Shown here piece by piece: positions 47,050-59,580 of a stretch of DNA of 64,000 nucleotides. The notes beneath the pieces were generated by a model that saw only the letters and a program-made list of their open reading frames with translations, did no database searches and had not been told where the DNA came from. The DNA is taken from positions 558,001-622,000 of the forward strand of contig JALQBC010000021.1 in the NCBI GenBank assembly GCA_023375675.1, given 5' to 3'. Made by a program: the position numbers and the translations under genes. The stretch's first letter is position 1. Every line of letters begins with the position of its first letter. Source of the stretch: Cytospora piceicola (taxonomy: Eukaryota > Ascomycota > Sordariomycetes > Diaporthales > Cytosporaceae).

Positions 47050-48142
47050 ATGTCGACCTCCTCAGGACCGCCCGAGTCCTGGATTGCCTCGTTTTGCTCC
47101 TTGTTGGGCCACGAATACTTTGCCGAAGTCTCGGAGGACTTCATCGAGGATGATTTCAACCTCACGGGGCTGCAATCACAGGTGCCCATGTACAAGGAGG
47201 CACTCGAGGTGAGCCTGACCCCGCTATGGCATAAGCAGCTTGTGACCGCCGGCCTTATCTAACTGATGACTCGCATAGATGATACTCGATGTCGAGCCCG
47301 AGGATGATGAAGACGAAGAAGATGAAGAAGATGAGGACGAGGAGGATGTTAGTGCCGATGGCCTCGACCGAAGACTCCCCGGCGAGCGACGACACCACAG
47401 CAGAATGGCTAGCGATCTTTCGGTTATCGAGTCCTCCGCTGAAATGCTCTACGGCCTCATACATCAGAGGTACATCTGCTCGCGCGCAGGCATTCAACAG
47501 ATGTCTGAGAAGTACGAGATGGGCCACTTTGGCTGTTGCCCTCGCACGAACTGCAACCAGGCCAGAACCCTGCCGGTTGGGCTATCAGACATACCTGGCG
47601 AGGACACGGTGAAGCTGTTCTGCCCGTCTTGTCTGGACGTGTACGTTCCACCCAACAGCCGTTTCCAGACGGTTGACGGCGCATTCTTCGGCCGGACATT
47701 TGGTGCCTTGTTCCTCCTCACCTTCCCGGACTACGATTACTCCAAGCACGGCGCCGAACTGTTGTCCTCGAACTCCTTGCATATATCTCGTCGATCCGCC
47801 GACGAGGACCCGATGATCAATGGCATGCATGCTAGGAATATCGCGCCAGGTCTGGGCCCCGGCAAGATCTTCGAGCCCAGGATCTACGGGTTTAAAGTGT
47901 CTGAGCTGGCGCGTTCTGGGCCTCGTATGCAATGGCTGCGCGACAAGCCTGCTGACATCTCCGAGTTGGATGAAGCCCGCCGATATGCAGAGGAGAATCC
48001 CGAAAGCGACGACGACGAAAGCATGAATGGCAACACAAGGGCAGCTCGCCGGAGACCTCGTGGCAATGCCCGTCTACGCCAGAGACAACAAAATGGGAGT
48101 CCTATGGCAGTTGACCCTAACGGTGCCGAGTCAGAGCTCTAG
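47050..48142 (+). CDS. ckb1: Casein kinase 2 regulatory (beta) subunit
   Basis: This is the regulatory subunit of the CK2 tetramer, acting in nucleus and cytoplasm to stabilise and direct the catalytic alpha subunits. Exons 47050..47208 and 47279..48142 flank a 70-bp phase-0 intron and give 340 residues. The N-terminus SWIASFCSLLGHEYFAEVSE and DFIEDDFNLTGL are diagnostic. A very acidic insert (EPEDDEDEEDEEDEDEED) lies before ESSAEMLYGLIHQRYICSRA. The zinc finger is CPRTNC (about 140-145) plus CPSC (about 168-171). YVPPNSRFQTVDGAFFGRTF completes the dimer interface. The C-terminal extension is acidic then Arg-rich, as in other filamentous fungi. Confidence 0.97.
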
Positions 48143-48381
48143 AACCCTCCGACTAGGGATCGTGAATAATTACTGTGCCTCGGGTCTGATGTCTCCGAGT
48201 CGTTGACTACCTGGAAGGGCAGTGGCTCTGACAGGTAGAAGAACAAATCAGCGGGAGGTTCTCCCATAAGATCCACTTCGATCATAGAGTCAAACTCGAC
48301 AATCATTAAGCATGCGAAACTACCTCAGAAATGATCATGTTCCCTGGTTCATACTCTACCCAACCGTCAGGGAGGTGATCT

Positions 48382-48540
48382 TTATTGCACAGCCGTCAAA
48401 AACAAACCGAATATGGGCCAAATGGAGACGAGGGAGGTTCCCAAGGCGCTGAAGAGGATTTCACCCACCAAGTTGGCGCATGACCAGCCGAAAAGGAAGA
48501 AGAGGCAGGCCGAGTCCTTGATTTGAAGCATTTTATGGAG
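48382..48540 (-). CDS. Doubtful short hydrophobic ORF
   Basis: The C-terminal part of a minus-strand frame reads MLHKMLQIKDSACLFFLFGW, then SCANLVGEILFSALGTSLVS and IWPIFGLFLTAVQ before TAA. It resembles a small integral membrane protein with two hydrophobic helices. Upstream sequence in the frame (to 48750) is not protein-like. There is no family match and no convincing splice site, so it may be chance. Confidence 0.2.
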   Translation of the reverse strand, partial: LHKMLQIKDSACLFFLFGWSCANLVGEILFSALGTSLVSIWPIFGLFLTAVQ

Positions 48541-49628
48541 CATACCCGTTGGAGTACTAGAGGCGAACTTGGAAGGTTGAGCACGCATTGGCCAAGTCGT
48601 ATTTGAGCACGATGGTGTTCGTTTGGCGCTGCAGACATCAGAGCGCAATATTGCCGGACAGCAAGGCAGGGGCAAGGTCAGAGTGGGCGGACAATGAGCA
48701 GGGAACAAGAGCGAAGTGTTAGGTATGATCCTTCTACATACTACCTGCATGCAGCCAGCGTTGTTCTCCCAATGTTCTGTGGATGTGGTGGATGGGCGTT
48801 GGTCTGGCCAACGATGGTCTTGTTAGCATCAAGGCAATTCGAGATGATCTTTCTGTTCCGTTTTACACTAGGCACAAGTTTCAAAGTCGCCTCTACCTCG
48901 CGGGCCTGTGTACCTGGGGGCTAGCTAATGCAACCACCACTGGGTGTAATGGGCCTGCCTGGAGGATCGGCTCTTGGTATACCGAGCTGTCCGAGCAAAG
49001 TGTTATTTTCTCCTTGTTCTTCTTCATTACCACGCAAACGAATAGAGTAATATGAGCAGGGTTTTCCTCCTCTTCTTTCTATTTATCTGTGCCGCTACGA
49101 AGAATACTCACAAAAGAGCAGGCAACGTTGGGCTGTCACATGCCTGACTACACAGTACCTCGTAGTCAGATCGTGGCGTCCTTGTACACCGGACCCGAGA
49201 CTTCGGACCCGAAGCATATTATTAAGCCAGCGCCTAAGGCCAGCCGATTGACCAAGCCGCCTCTGATAGCAGCGGCGCGGACGTTGAGCCGTGCAACCGT
49301 TTTGCTTAGCCAATGCCCTGGGCGATGAGTTCACGTGGCCACTTCCGACGACATGCGAAGCAAGAGTGAAGCGTCATACTACATACTTACTCCCTTCTAC
49401 ATAATACGCGGGGATCCATATCTGCCTCCTGTGTGGATTTGAAGCTGCGGTGAGCCTGCCACTCCGCACTGCGACTGCAGCAGATGTTGGATTACCGGTA
49501 TCAAAAGAACGGATATCCGCAGCACGGGCGGCAACACACCCTGCAACGATTTTGCCAACCCTTTCAGTCTTCGAACCTCTCAGGCTTTTGGTGTTTCAGT
49601 CTCCTAATCTCCTGGTCTTCCATTATAT

Positions 49629-49722
49629 CTGTCTCCCAGTCTCTGTCTCCTAGTTTCTCTGTCTCCTAGTTTCTCTGTCTCCTAGTCTCTCTGTCTCCCA
49701 GTATCTCTGTCTCCCAGTCTCT
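49629..49722. repeat. 16-bp minisatellite (CTGTCTCCTAGTTTCT)
   Basis: Four 16-bp units of the form CTGTCTCC(T/C)AGT(T/C/A)TCT stand in tandem, flanked by 14-bp versions on both sides. The units differ at two or three positions. It lies in non-coding DNA. Confidence 0.85.
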
Positions 49723-51705
49723 GTATTCCCGACTACAGTTCTACGGCTGTATTGACTACCTAGGTACCTACCTAAGTAGGTACCTAGGGACTTGGTAGGT
49801 ATCCGCTCACGAGGTCCCTCTCGGTTTCTATAAGTACCTAGGTACCCATCCTCATTATCAAACTTGGAATGCCCCACGGCTAAACATCGGCATCGAGGAT
49901 ACCTACAGCTTTGAACCAGACCAACATAATGTGGGGCCGTCAGGTTCGTACGTGGAGCCTTTCGTCCTGTTTTTTTCTTTTTAAGTCCCAACACGACCGT
50001 GAAAGGGATTTTGAGTTTTTGTTGTGTCAGTTGTGGCGACGCCGCCTCGCCGCCCTGCTCGCCCAGGCAGCCAGGCTACCGTGCCCCTTTTCACAGTGGA
50101 TACATCGGGGCTAACGGATACGATATCAATCGTAAATCCGACTCAATCACATACTGTTGGTAAACACCAATATGTATGGCGGGCTATCTTGCCTATCCTG
50201 GACAACGAGAGCTGTTTTTTATTAGTATCATCTTTCATTGTTTCATACATGCACAGCTTATCGTCCAATGTCACCTAGTTGCAGATGACAGCGTGGTAAT
50301 GCAGACGGCTGTAAGACTGCGAGACCAGCCGCCCAACAGGGAATTATTGTCCTGTCGTACCAAGTTGCCGGATGACTCTTCGGTCGGTCTTTGAGTCTTG
50401 CGTCTTGACAGGATGAAGTCCTCACCGAAAGACTGAACCTTGGAGACTGCTTGTACCAGTATGTCGATCTGTTCCTGGCAATCGGCGGCGTGTGCGTGTC
50501 CAAGGATCCTCCCTACCATCCAGCCGAGGCAAGTGCCCCAGCCGGCCCATAGTGTTGTAGTGCCTTCGGATGGAGCCCGTGGCTCCCGTCAAATATCGGT
50601 CGAGACTGCAGGCGGAGTGGGGACTGTCGAATTCTAGAAGAAACGAGACCCCCATGCTGGCCCCCCCATGCTGGTGCAGATGTCCTTCTTTTCTGGCCGC
50701 CCGTTGGTTTGTGAGTTCGGGACTCGGGTAATCTGTCAATCGAGATTCTCCCTCGGGTCAGGGCTGGCTGGCTGGGAGAGCCTCATCGTGCACCGTGGAA
50801 GCGTCATGACGGCCTACTGCTCTGCTATTTCACCTGGGCCGAGTGGGGACGGCCCCCTCGTTGCCACCAGCTGTGCAATGCCTGAATAATGCTGTCTCCA
50901 TCTCCATCCCCATTCTGCATTCTCTGTCCTCCTATCTGCTTTCCACTGCAGATCTAGGAGCCCCAAAACTTGAGCAAGTGGAGCTCATCTGGTCCAGCTG
51001 AATGTCTAATAGGTTTGACGGTGCGGCCGGGGGACGGGTCGCACAGCATTAATAATGTCCCGCAGGACGCTCGGATTTAACCATTCCCACCGCTGCTGTG
51101 CCCCGGGCCTAATCCCCCAGTCCCCTAGCTTTGGACGGCAGTTCTATGCCCAGGTGGGAAACAAAGATAGGAAAAGTGCTCCAGAGCGGGGAGGTACGCT
51201 GTTGGAACTCCAAGCGAATGGAGCATGGAAGGCGATTCGTTGTTGACTGCCTGCCTTCACTTCAACCCTGGTCGTAAAGGTTGTTACTAAACCCCCTTGC
51301 ATCGGCCCCCTTCATTTTCTTGTGTCTTTTGGCTTTTGCAGGTCACCACCAACCTCAAATATCCTTTCCTTCAGGGCCTTTGGGAATTCCTAATAATTCC
51401 TAAATCTGTTCTACTAATTTTTCAAGAGGGACATCCAGTTCCGCAGACAATTTCGACCCTTCTTTTGGTCGGATCGTCAACTTGACTTTCGTTGTCTTCT
51501 TTTTGCGGCCCACCCCGCCATCTCGTTCCCTGAGGACCCTTTTCCTACATAGGTGCACCAAACTCCTCAAATACACACATAATTCCAGCGTCGTTGAATA
51601 TCGAAGTAATATCTTCAAGTTCTGTTGCCCAAAGACGACCCAACATCACCTTCAACCGGATTTTCAGGCTCACATTCGACGCTTCCCACGGGAGCTTGAG
51701 CCATC

Positions 51706-54700
51706 ATGAACACAGACGTCGAGAAGGGCGCGCTCCAGGCCCAGAATGAGGAGCGCACCGAGGTGCAGCACCACAGGGAGGTCGAGGAGGCGCCGCCAAG
51801 GGACTCGACTTCTACCGAGGCCACTCGTGACCCCGAAGCTGAGATGGAAGAGGCACGCCGTAAGAACCCGCTAGGCCTGACCAGAACAAAGTCCGGCGTC
51901 TCTGTCGAGCAGGCCCGTGACGATTTTCGCCAGCTGCGCAGGGAGCTCTCCAACTTTTCCAGGGTTTCCAGGCCGAGCCACGATGCTCAACGCAGGGGCG
52001 GCAGGAGTGATTCCAAGTCGGAGGTCCGGGAGGATGTCATCGAGTCTGGCGCCACCTCGTCAACCCTTTCCGAGGAAGGACAATTTGACCTGGAAGGAGC
52101 ACTTCGAACTGGGCTGGATGCGGAGCAGCAAGCGGGTATCCGTCCCAAACACATCGGTGTCTACTGGGACCAGTTCACCGTCAAGGGCTTGGGCGGTGCC
52201 TCAAACTACGTCAAGACCTTCCCGAACGCCTTTGTGGACTTTGTCGATATCTTGACTCCGATCAGAAACTTGCTTGGTATGGGCAAGAAGGGCACCGAGG
52301 CCACCCTGCTGGACAACTTCCGCGGTGTCTGCAAACCCGGTGAGATGATCCTGGTTCTGGGTCGGCCTGGTTCTGGTTGCACCACTTTCCTGAAGTCGAT
52401 CGCGAACCAGCGCTTCGGGTACACGAGCGTCACTGGCGATGTTATGTACGGCCCATACCCAGCCGAGGAGTTCAATGAATTCCGAGGCGAGGCTGTCTAC
52501 AACGCCGAGGACGACCTTCATCATCCGACCTTGACAGTGGAGCAAACCCTTGGTTTCGCCCTGGACACCAAGACACCCAAGAAGCTACCCGCTGGGCTGA
52601 CAAAGGCCCAGTACAAGAAGTCCGTCATTGATATGCTTCTCAAGATGTTCAACATCGAGCACACCCGACACACTGTCGTGGGCGGAGCCTTTGTTCGAGG
52701 TGTCTCGGGAGGAGAACGGTAAGCTTCCTACCTACATGAGTAGCATCATCTTGTACTAATTTAACGTCGAGAAAACGCGCCTCAATCGCAGAAATGCTCA
52801 TAACAAATGCCTGCGTTTTGTCCTGGGACAACTCAACTCGTGGTCTCGATGCGTCCACCGCCCTGGATTTCGCGAAATCGCTGCGGATCCAGACTGACCT
52901 GTACCGAACAACGACATTTGTCTCTCTGTACCAAGCATCAGAGAACATCTACCGGGAGTTTGACAAAGTGCTGGTCATTGATGGAGGAAAGCAGGTCTAT
53001 TTTGGACCTACCGACAAGGCTAGAGCCCACTTCGAAAGTATCGGCTTCGCCCCTCGCCCCCGTCAGACTACACCAGACTACGTGACGGGATGTACAGATG
53101 AGTTTGAGCGTCAGTACGCACCAGGCTATTCGGAGGAGAACGCGCCCCACAGCCCCGAGACGCTGGCCGAGGCTTTCAAGGCCTCTCAGCTGTCGAAGGA
53201 CTTGGATAGGGAGATGGCCGAGTACAAGGAGAGCCTCAAAGAGGCCACGCAGCAGCACGAAGACTTCAAACTAGCCATCCGTGAGAGCAAGCGCACTGGT
53301 GCCAAGAAATCCGTCTATGCTGTCGGTTTCCACCAGCAAGTCTGGGCCTTGATGAAGCGACAGTTTGTGCTCAAAGTGCAAGACAAGGTTGCTCTGAGTC
53401 TCGCCTGGTTGAGGAGTATAGTCATTGCGATTGTCATTGGCACCCTGTTCCTCAAACTCGGCGACACTTCCGCCAGTGCTTTCAGCAAAGGTGGTCTCAT
53501 GTTCACTTCTCTTCTATTCAACGCGTTCCAGGCCTTTTCCGAACTCGGCAATGTCATGACAGGCCGAGCTGTGGTGAACAAGCACAAGAGCTATGCTTTC
53601 CATCGGCCGTCGGCACTGTGGATCGCGCAGATTATCGTTGACCAGGTTTTCGCAGCCTCACAGATACTGATCTTCTCGATCATCGTCTACTTCATGTCGG
53701 ACCTGTATCGAAGCGCCGGTGCTTTCTTCACCTTTTATCTCATGATTCTATGTGGTAATATCGGCATGACACTATTTTTCCGAACTATCGGCTGTGCCAG
53801 CCCCAACTTCGATTCCGCCATCAAATTCGCATCCGTCGTCATTACCTTCTTCGTGACCACGTCCGGGTACCTGATCCAGTGAGTATTCACCTAACACGAC
53901 CAGTTTGCCCTTTCTAAGGTAAATACTGACTATCTTTCGCCTAGGTACGAATCCGAAAAAGTATGGTTACGTTGGATCTATTACATCAACATTCTCGGTC
54001 TTGCTTTCAGTGCTATGATGGAAAATGAGTTCGGCAGGATCGAGATGACGTGTACAGGTGAACAGCTTATCCCGTCCGGCGAGGGTTATGGCGATATCAA
54101 CCACCAAGTCTGCACACTGGCTGGTTCGAAACCTGGTACCGACCAGGTCTCGGGCTCAGACTATATTACTCAGGGGTACTCGTATGCCCCGAAGGACCTC
54201 TGGCGAAACTTTGGTATCATGATAGCCCTGATTGTCTTCTTCCTCACCCTCAATGTGCTGTTGGGCGAACTCGTCAACTTTGGTTTGGGAGGCAACACCG
54301 CCAAGATCTTCTCGAGACCGAATGCTGAGAGGAAGAAGTTGAACGAGACTCTTCAAAAGCAGCTTGCGGACCGCCAGAAGAACAAGGCTGAAGCAGATGC
54401 CGGCGGCGAGATGAAGCTCGAGTCCAAGAGCGTACTCACATGGGAAGACCTTACCTACGACGTACCTGTTGCTGGCGGTACTCGACGGCTTCTGAATAAT
54501 GTGTTTGGTTACGTCAAGCCCGGCGAATTGACTGCACTGATGGGTGCTTCTGGAGCTGGAAAGACGACGCTTCTGGATGTGTTGGCTGGACGAAAGAACA
54601 TTGGTGTCATCGGCGGCGATATTCTGGTCGACGGCGTCAAGCCTGGTAAGGAGTTTCAGAGATCCACCAGTTATGCCGAGCAAATCGACATGCACGATCC

Positions 54701-56396
54701 GTCTCAGACCGTCAGAGAAGCCCTCCGTTTTTCAGCCGACCTGCGACAGCCAATGGAAACGCCGCAGGAAGAGAAGTACAAATATGTCGAAGAGGTCATT
54801 GGCCTCCTCGAGATGGAGAACATCGCGGACGCTATCATCGGATCTCCCGAGGCTGGTTTGACCGTTGAGCAACGCAAACGCGTGACTATAGGGGTTGAAC
54901 TTGCGGCCAAGCCCGAGCTCCTTCTCTTCCTTGACGAACCAACGTCTGGCCTCGATAGTCAAAGTGCGTATAACATCGTCCGTTTCCTGCAGAAACTTGC
55001 ACGCGCTGGACAGGCCATCCTTTGCACTATTCATCAGCCGAACGCCGCCCTCTTCGAGAACTTTGATCGCCTGCTGCTCTTGAGGTCTGGTGGTCGTTGT
55101 GTCTACTTTGGTGATATCGGCAAGGATGCCCACACCCTTCGAGGGTATTTGGCACGTCACGGTGCCGTTGCCGGCGAGACCGACAACGTCGCCGAGTTCA
55201 TGCTTGACGCGGTAGGCGCTGGTTCAGCGCCGCGTATTGGGAATCGAGACTGGGCTGATATCTGGGAGGACTCCGCTGAGCTTGCTAATATCAAAGACAC
55301 CATCTCCCAGCTTAAGGAGTCCCGGAAGGCAGAGGGTGAACAGATCAGCCCTGCCATGCAGAAGGAATACGCCTCGTCAGTACTTCATCAGCTTAAGATC
55401 GTCATCCGCCGCACCAACCTGTCCTACTGGCGCACGCCCGACTACCTCTTCACCCGCGTCTTCAACCACATCGTCATCGCCCTCATTACCGGTCTGACCT
55501 ACTTGAACCTCGACGACTCGCGATCCTCACTGCAATACAGGATCTTCGTGATGTTCCAGGCCACCGTTCTGCCTGGTGTGATGATCTCCCAGATCGAACT
55601 CATGTTCCACACCAAACGGTCCATCTTCTTCCGCGAGCAGTCGTCCAAGCTATACTCACCCTTCACCTTCGCCGTGTCCATGATCGTGGCTGAGATTCCA
55701 TATTCTATATTGTGCTCCGTGTGCTTCTTCCTTCCCCTTTACTACATGCCCGGGCTCCAGACGGAGTCCTCACGCGCGGGTTACCAGTACTTCATGATCC
55801 TCATCACGGAGCTCTTCTCCGTGACCTTGGGTCAGTGTCTCGCGGCGCTGACGCCCAGCATGTTCATCTCATCCCAATTCGATCCCTTCGTTGTCATCAC
55901 ATTTAGCATGTTCTGCGGCGTTACCATTCCTGCGCCGCGGATGCCCAAGTTCTGGCACGCCTGGCTGTACCAGCTTGACCCCTTCACGCGCCTCATCGGC
56001 GGTATGGCGACGACGGCGCTGCACGATATGCCCGTCCGCTGCAGGCAGTCCGAGCTCAACACTTTCACCGCGCCCGCCGGCCAGAACTGCGGCGATTACA
56101 TGGAGGGATTCTTTAGCGCCGGCGGCATCGGGTACCTTGTCGACAACGCGACCAGCAACTGCGAGTACTGCGCGTACAGCGTCGGCGACGACTATTACAA
56201 GACGCTGGGTATGAGCTTCGACCACAGGTGGAGGGATCTGGGGATTTATCTCGCCTTCTTTGGGAGCAATGTCATCATTTTGATTTTGGCGGTAAGTTTT
56301 GCGCCCTTTCCCTTTTCCACCACTCGTCGAAGCTTGGATGAATATTTTACTGACATTAAGCTATAGTGCCGCTTCTTGAACTACAACAAGCGATAA
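51706..56396 (+). CDS. PDR-type (ABCG full-length) ABC transporter, 1498 aa
   Basis: This plasma-membrane drug or xenobiotic efflux pump has NBD-TMD-NBD-TMD topology. Exons are 51706..52718, 52772..53878, 53945..56291 and 56367..56396; all joins keep frame and the last exon encodes only CRFLNYNKR. NBD1 has the fungal degenerate Walker A GRPGSGCTTFLKS (about 219-231, Cys in place of Lys), GVSGGERKR spanning intron 1, and WDNSTRGLDAS. NBD2 has canonical GASGAGKTTLLD (about 907-918), LTVEQRKRVTIGVEL in place of the LSGGQ signature and LLLFLDEPTSGLDS. Hydrophobic TMD segments and a Cys-containing extracellular loop follow each NBD. The asymmetric sites are normal for Cdr/Pdr proteins. Resistance to azoles or plant compounds is a family property, not shown here. 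Confidence 0.97.
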
Positions 56397-57743
56397 TGGT
56401 ATCCTTTGATTACAAGCCGGGTTTGACTCCGGCCTCGAGTGTACCGGACCGGAAAATCGGTTTAATGGTGGTTGTAGAGAGATGGCCCGGATACCGCGCT
56501 TCCCCATGTCCGCGGTCTCGCGTGAGACATCGGAACGGAGGAAACGTCTTACATTATAAACTGGGGGAATGAGAATGATGGTAATGTTTGTAGACTGAAT
56601 GTTTAATGGATCATATGCTCTTTAGGGGCAAGGAGCAAGCGTTGTGCATAACTCAGCAAAATTGCATACGAACTTTAGACGATAGACTCGGTACATAGCT
56701 TTATGACAGTATAAATAATCATTTCAATCAAAACTAGACTAAAGAACAAATCATCACAATAAGAAAGTGCTATAGTATAGCAATATATCTAAGCCCCTTA
56801 TTCACGCCACCCTAACCTCTTAGCCTTTTTGACTTTCTATCCTTGTATCTTACCCTCCTACCCTCCTACCCTCCTACCCTCCTACCCTCCTACCCTCCTA
56901 CCCTCCTACCCTCCTACCCTCCTACCCTCCTACCCTCCTACCCTCCTACCCTCCTGCCCTCCTACCTTCTTACCCCCCTACCTTCCTACTCTCCTACCCT
57001 CCTACCTTCCTACCCTTTTACCGTCTTACCGTCTTACAGTCTTACCTTCTTACCTTCCTACCTTCTTACCTTCCTACTTTCCTACCTCCCTACTTTTCTA
57101 CCTCCTACCTTCCTATCCTCCTCTCCTACTCTCCTACCCTCCTAATCTCTAAGCTTCTTAGCCTTCTAGTCTACTTATCCCTTAGTTCCTTAACCTCCGA
57201 ACCTCGGAACCCCCCTTTAAGTTTCCCCTCAGTCCTTTTATATCTAGTCTTTTTTCACGGTACGAGATATATAAGAGGAAAGGAAGGCTCTTGAATTAGG
57301 TATATTACAGATATCAAATGATTAAGAGCGAAAAAGAGGAAGCAGAACGGGAAGCGTAGGGCTAGCCTTACAGTGGAACTCGTAGCCCGCAGAAAACATC
57401 AATACTGAGTATGGATCTACCCTTACCTTCCGATCGTCATGCCACGTGGGTTTAGGGCTGCTGTTGGAGCTTCGGTTCGGATGTCCCCGTCGAATTAGAG
57501 TTATTTCGGCCATGTATGAGACATGTCTCATATTGGATCGATGTATTATATCTTGATATCAAATACATATAATATATACAGATGCGAATTGTCATGAAAC
57601 GTATGTACTCACGCACGAACATTGCGCCACATGCCGAAAACAAAAAACCACACCCCGCCACCAACAACTATCCACCACCGTTGAATATGTAATACCGAGA
57701 GTTCCCCTCCCCACGCACCGTCACCTTGTCACAATCGTCTTCT
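56397..57743. other. Convergent 3' spacer with microsatellite
   Basis: The spacer lies between the ABC transporter (+) and the GH13 gene (-). It is mostly the microsatellite array described separately, flanked by AT-rich DNA. The open frames over the array are artefacts of the repeat. Confidence 0.6.
56851..57150. repeat. 8-bp microsatellite (TACCCTCC)n with diverged tail
   Basis: Thirteen perfect TACCCTCC units run from 56851 to 56954. Variants follow (TGCCCTCC, TACCTTCT, TACCTTCC, TACTCTCC and others) to about 57150. The strand is almost pure pyrimidine plus A, with strong strand asymmetry. Confidence 0.95.
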
Positions 57744-59580
57744 TTACAGAAGCATCATGAAGCTGGCAATAGCCACACCAAAGACAACCGTCAGGCTGTT
57801 CGTCACACCAGCAGCAGCGCTGTCGCTGTCCTTGTCATTGGAGGCGGCGGTGGCCGCGTCCTGGGTGGTGTTGCACAGGCCAGTGGCGTTCACAACGCTC
57901 TGGAGGACGTACGCCTTGGGCTCGCCGTGGTTCATGTACATGGTGACGTTGCCGGAGTCATCGGCGGTGTCGGTGGTGCAGCCGAGGAGCTCGATGACCG
58001 CGTCGCCGGCCGCGAAGCCGCCGACGGAGAGCTTGTAGCTGGAACCGGAGGAGGAGTAGTTGACGACGCACGACACGATCTGGTAGCCCTCGGGGCCCTT
58101 GACCTGGCACAGGTGGTTGACGTCGGCGATGAGGGTCTCAACCTTGCTGTCGACGTAGGTGGTCGTGGAGGTGTTGGTCAGGCTGATCATGGTGTTACGC
58201 GCCTTGTTGAGAGTCTTTGCGGTCACGTAGAGCTCGGCCGAGGTGTTGTAGCCGGACAGCCAGAGGGGCTCACGGTTGCTGGGGGTCTCGCCACCGTTGA
58301 AGTGCTGCTCTTGGCCTTGGTAGACTGTGGAGAAAGACATGTGTTAGTACGATCTTTGCTGCCGCAGCGATGGACTTTTCAAGTCTACTAGGCCACCCGA
58401 GAACCTGGGGATTGGGGTTTAACGTCAAGACTTACCAAGGGGAATACCGTCGTTGAGGATGATGTACGTCATGGCGTTCTTGGCGAGTGCCATATCGTCG
58501 TTGTAGGACGCGAAACGGGGCATGTCGTGGTTCTCGGCGAAGGATCCCAGAGCCAGGGTGTCGCTGCAAGCCGAACGCGACTGCTCACGCATATCGGCGA
58601 GCTTGCTCATGGAGCCGCCGTTGAAGACCGAGATGATGGGGTAGTACTCCAAGTAGTTGGGCATGCCGGGCAGGTATCCTTGGGTCTGGTAGGGGCAGAA
58701 GTCGTCGGGTTCACCAGTCAGCACCTCGCCCAGGGCGAAGATTCCAGCGTCCTTCACGAAGCTCGTCAGGAAATCGTTGTTGACGTGCTTGGCGGCATCG
58801 ATGCGGATGCCGTCGATGGTGTAGTTGGAGATGAGCTCCTTGATCCAGGTGCCAAACATGTCGACGACCTCCTTGGACTCGGTCTTCAGATCGGCCAGAG
58901 CCACGCCATAGGGGTACAGCCAGCAGTCTTGGTAGTTGGACGAGTTGGTCCACTCGGTAACGTTGCAGTACGAGTGGAAGTAGTCCTTGTTATCGAAGGG
59001 CTCAAACAGAGAGTAGTCGACAGGCGGCGGGATGGTGTTGTCAAAGGCCTGGGCCATGTCATTGACGACCACATCGACCAACAGGTACATGTCACGGCTG
59101 TGCAGCTCCTTGGACAGCTTGATGAGCTCATCCTCGGTACCGAAGTGTTCGTTGAGGGAGTAGAGATCGTCCTGGTAGTAGCCGTGGTACGCCTCTCCCA
59201 CAGACGTGTCATTCTCGATGTTGTGGACAACAGGGCTGATCTGGACAGCAGTGAAGCCCATATCTAATTTTTCAACCCCCGTTAGCCATCATGTCTTCCT
59301 TATCACCCTCCTCCCCATCCCGCTGGATAGGGATATGGCTGGTGTTTTGATTTCTCGACTTACCTTGAATGTAGTCCAGGTTGTTGATGAGACCAGCCCA
59401 GGTTCCGTTGCAGAAGAGGTAGAGCTCATTGCACTCTGCCGTCGTTGATCCATCGGTCCGGGCGAAACGGTCGATCATGACCTGGTAGATTGATCGTGAC
59501 CTCCATTCCTCAACAGTGGCAGCGTCAGAGACGCTGAACAGGGCCGCGGCCGCTGTGAAAGCGAGTGAAGCAGCACGCAT
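57744..59580 (-). CDS. GPI-anchored GH13 alpha-amylase-like enzyme (AgtA/AmyD type)
   Basis: This secreted, probably wall- or membrane-anchored enzyme acts on alpha-glucan. Exons 59364..59580, 58436..59263 and 57744..58324 (introns 100 and 111 bp) give 541 residues. A signal peptide ([20 protein letters not shown]) precedes [12 protein letters not shown]. Catalytic residues are visible: Asp228 in [10 protein letters not shown], Glu252 in ALGEVLTGE and Asp319 in FAENHDMPR. Conserved region I reads DVVVND, with Asp141 where alpha-amylases have His (DVVANH). The C-terminus has a Ser/Asp/Ala-rich stretch and a hydrophobic end ([17 protein letters not shown]) fitting a GPI signal. These features match fungal Agt-type alpha-glucanotransferases better than digestive amylases. 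Its divergent neighbour is an alpha-1,3-glucan synthase, which supports a cell-wall role. Confidence 0.92.

Larger units (their letters stand above)
48143..51705. other. Long spacer upstream of the ABC transporter
   Basis: About 3.6 kb. A hydrophobic minus-strand frame at 48382-48750 is noted separately and a minisatellite lies at 49629-49722. TACCTAGGTA-type palindromes occur at about 49757-49846. The last 700 bp are pyrimidine-rich and should contain the transporter promoter and 5' UTR. No other gene is supported. Confidence 0.45.

Noticed and set aside
52360..52398. Inactivating mutation in the first ABC Walker A (Cys for Lys)
   Set aside because: This degenerate site is the normal state of NBD1 in fungal PDR transporters.
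56829..57152. 107-codon Pro/Leu/Ser repeat protein
   Set aside because: It is a translation of the TACCCTCC array; open in several frames because the unit lacks stops.
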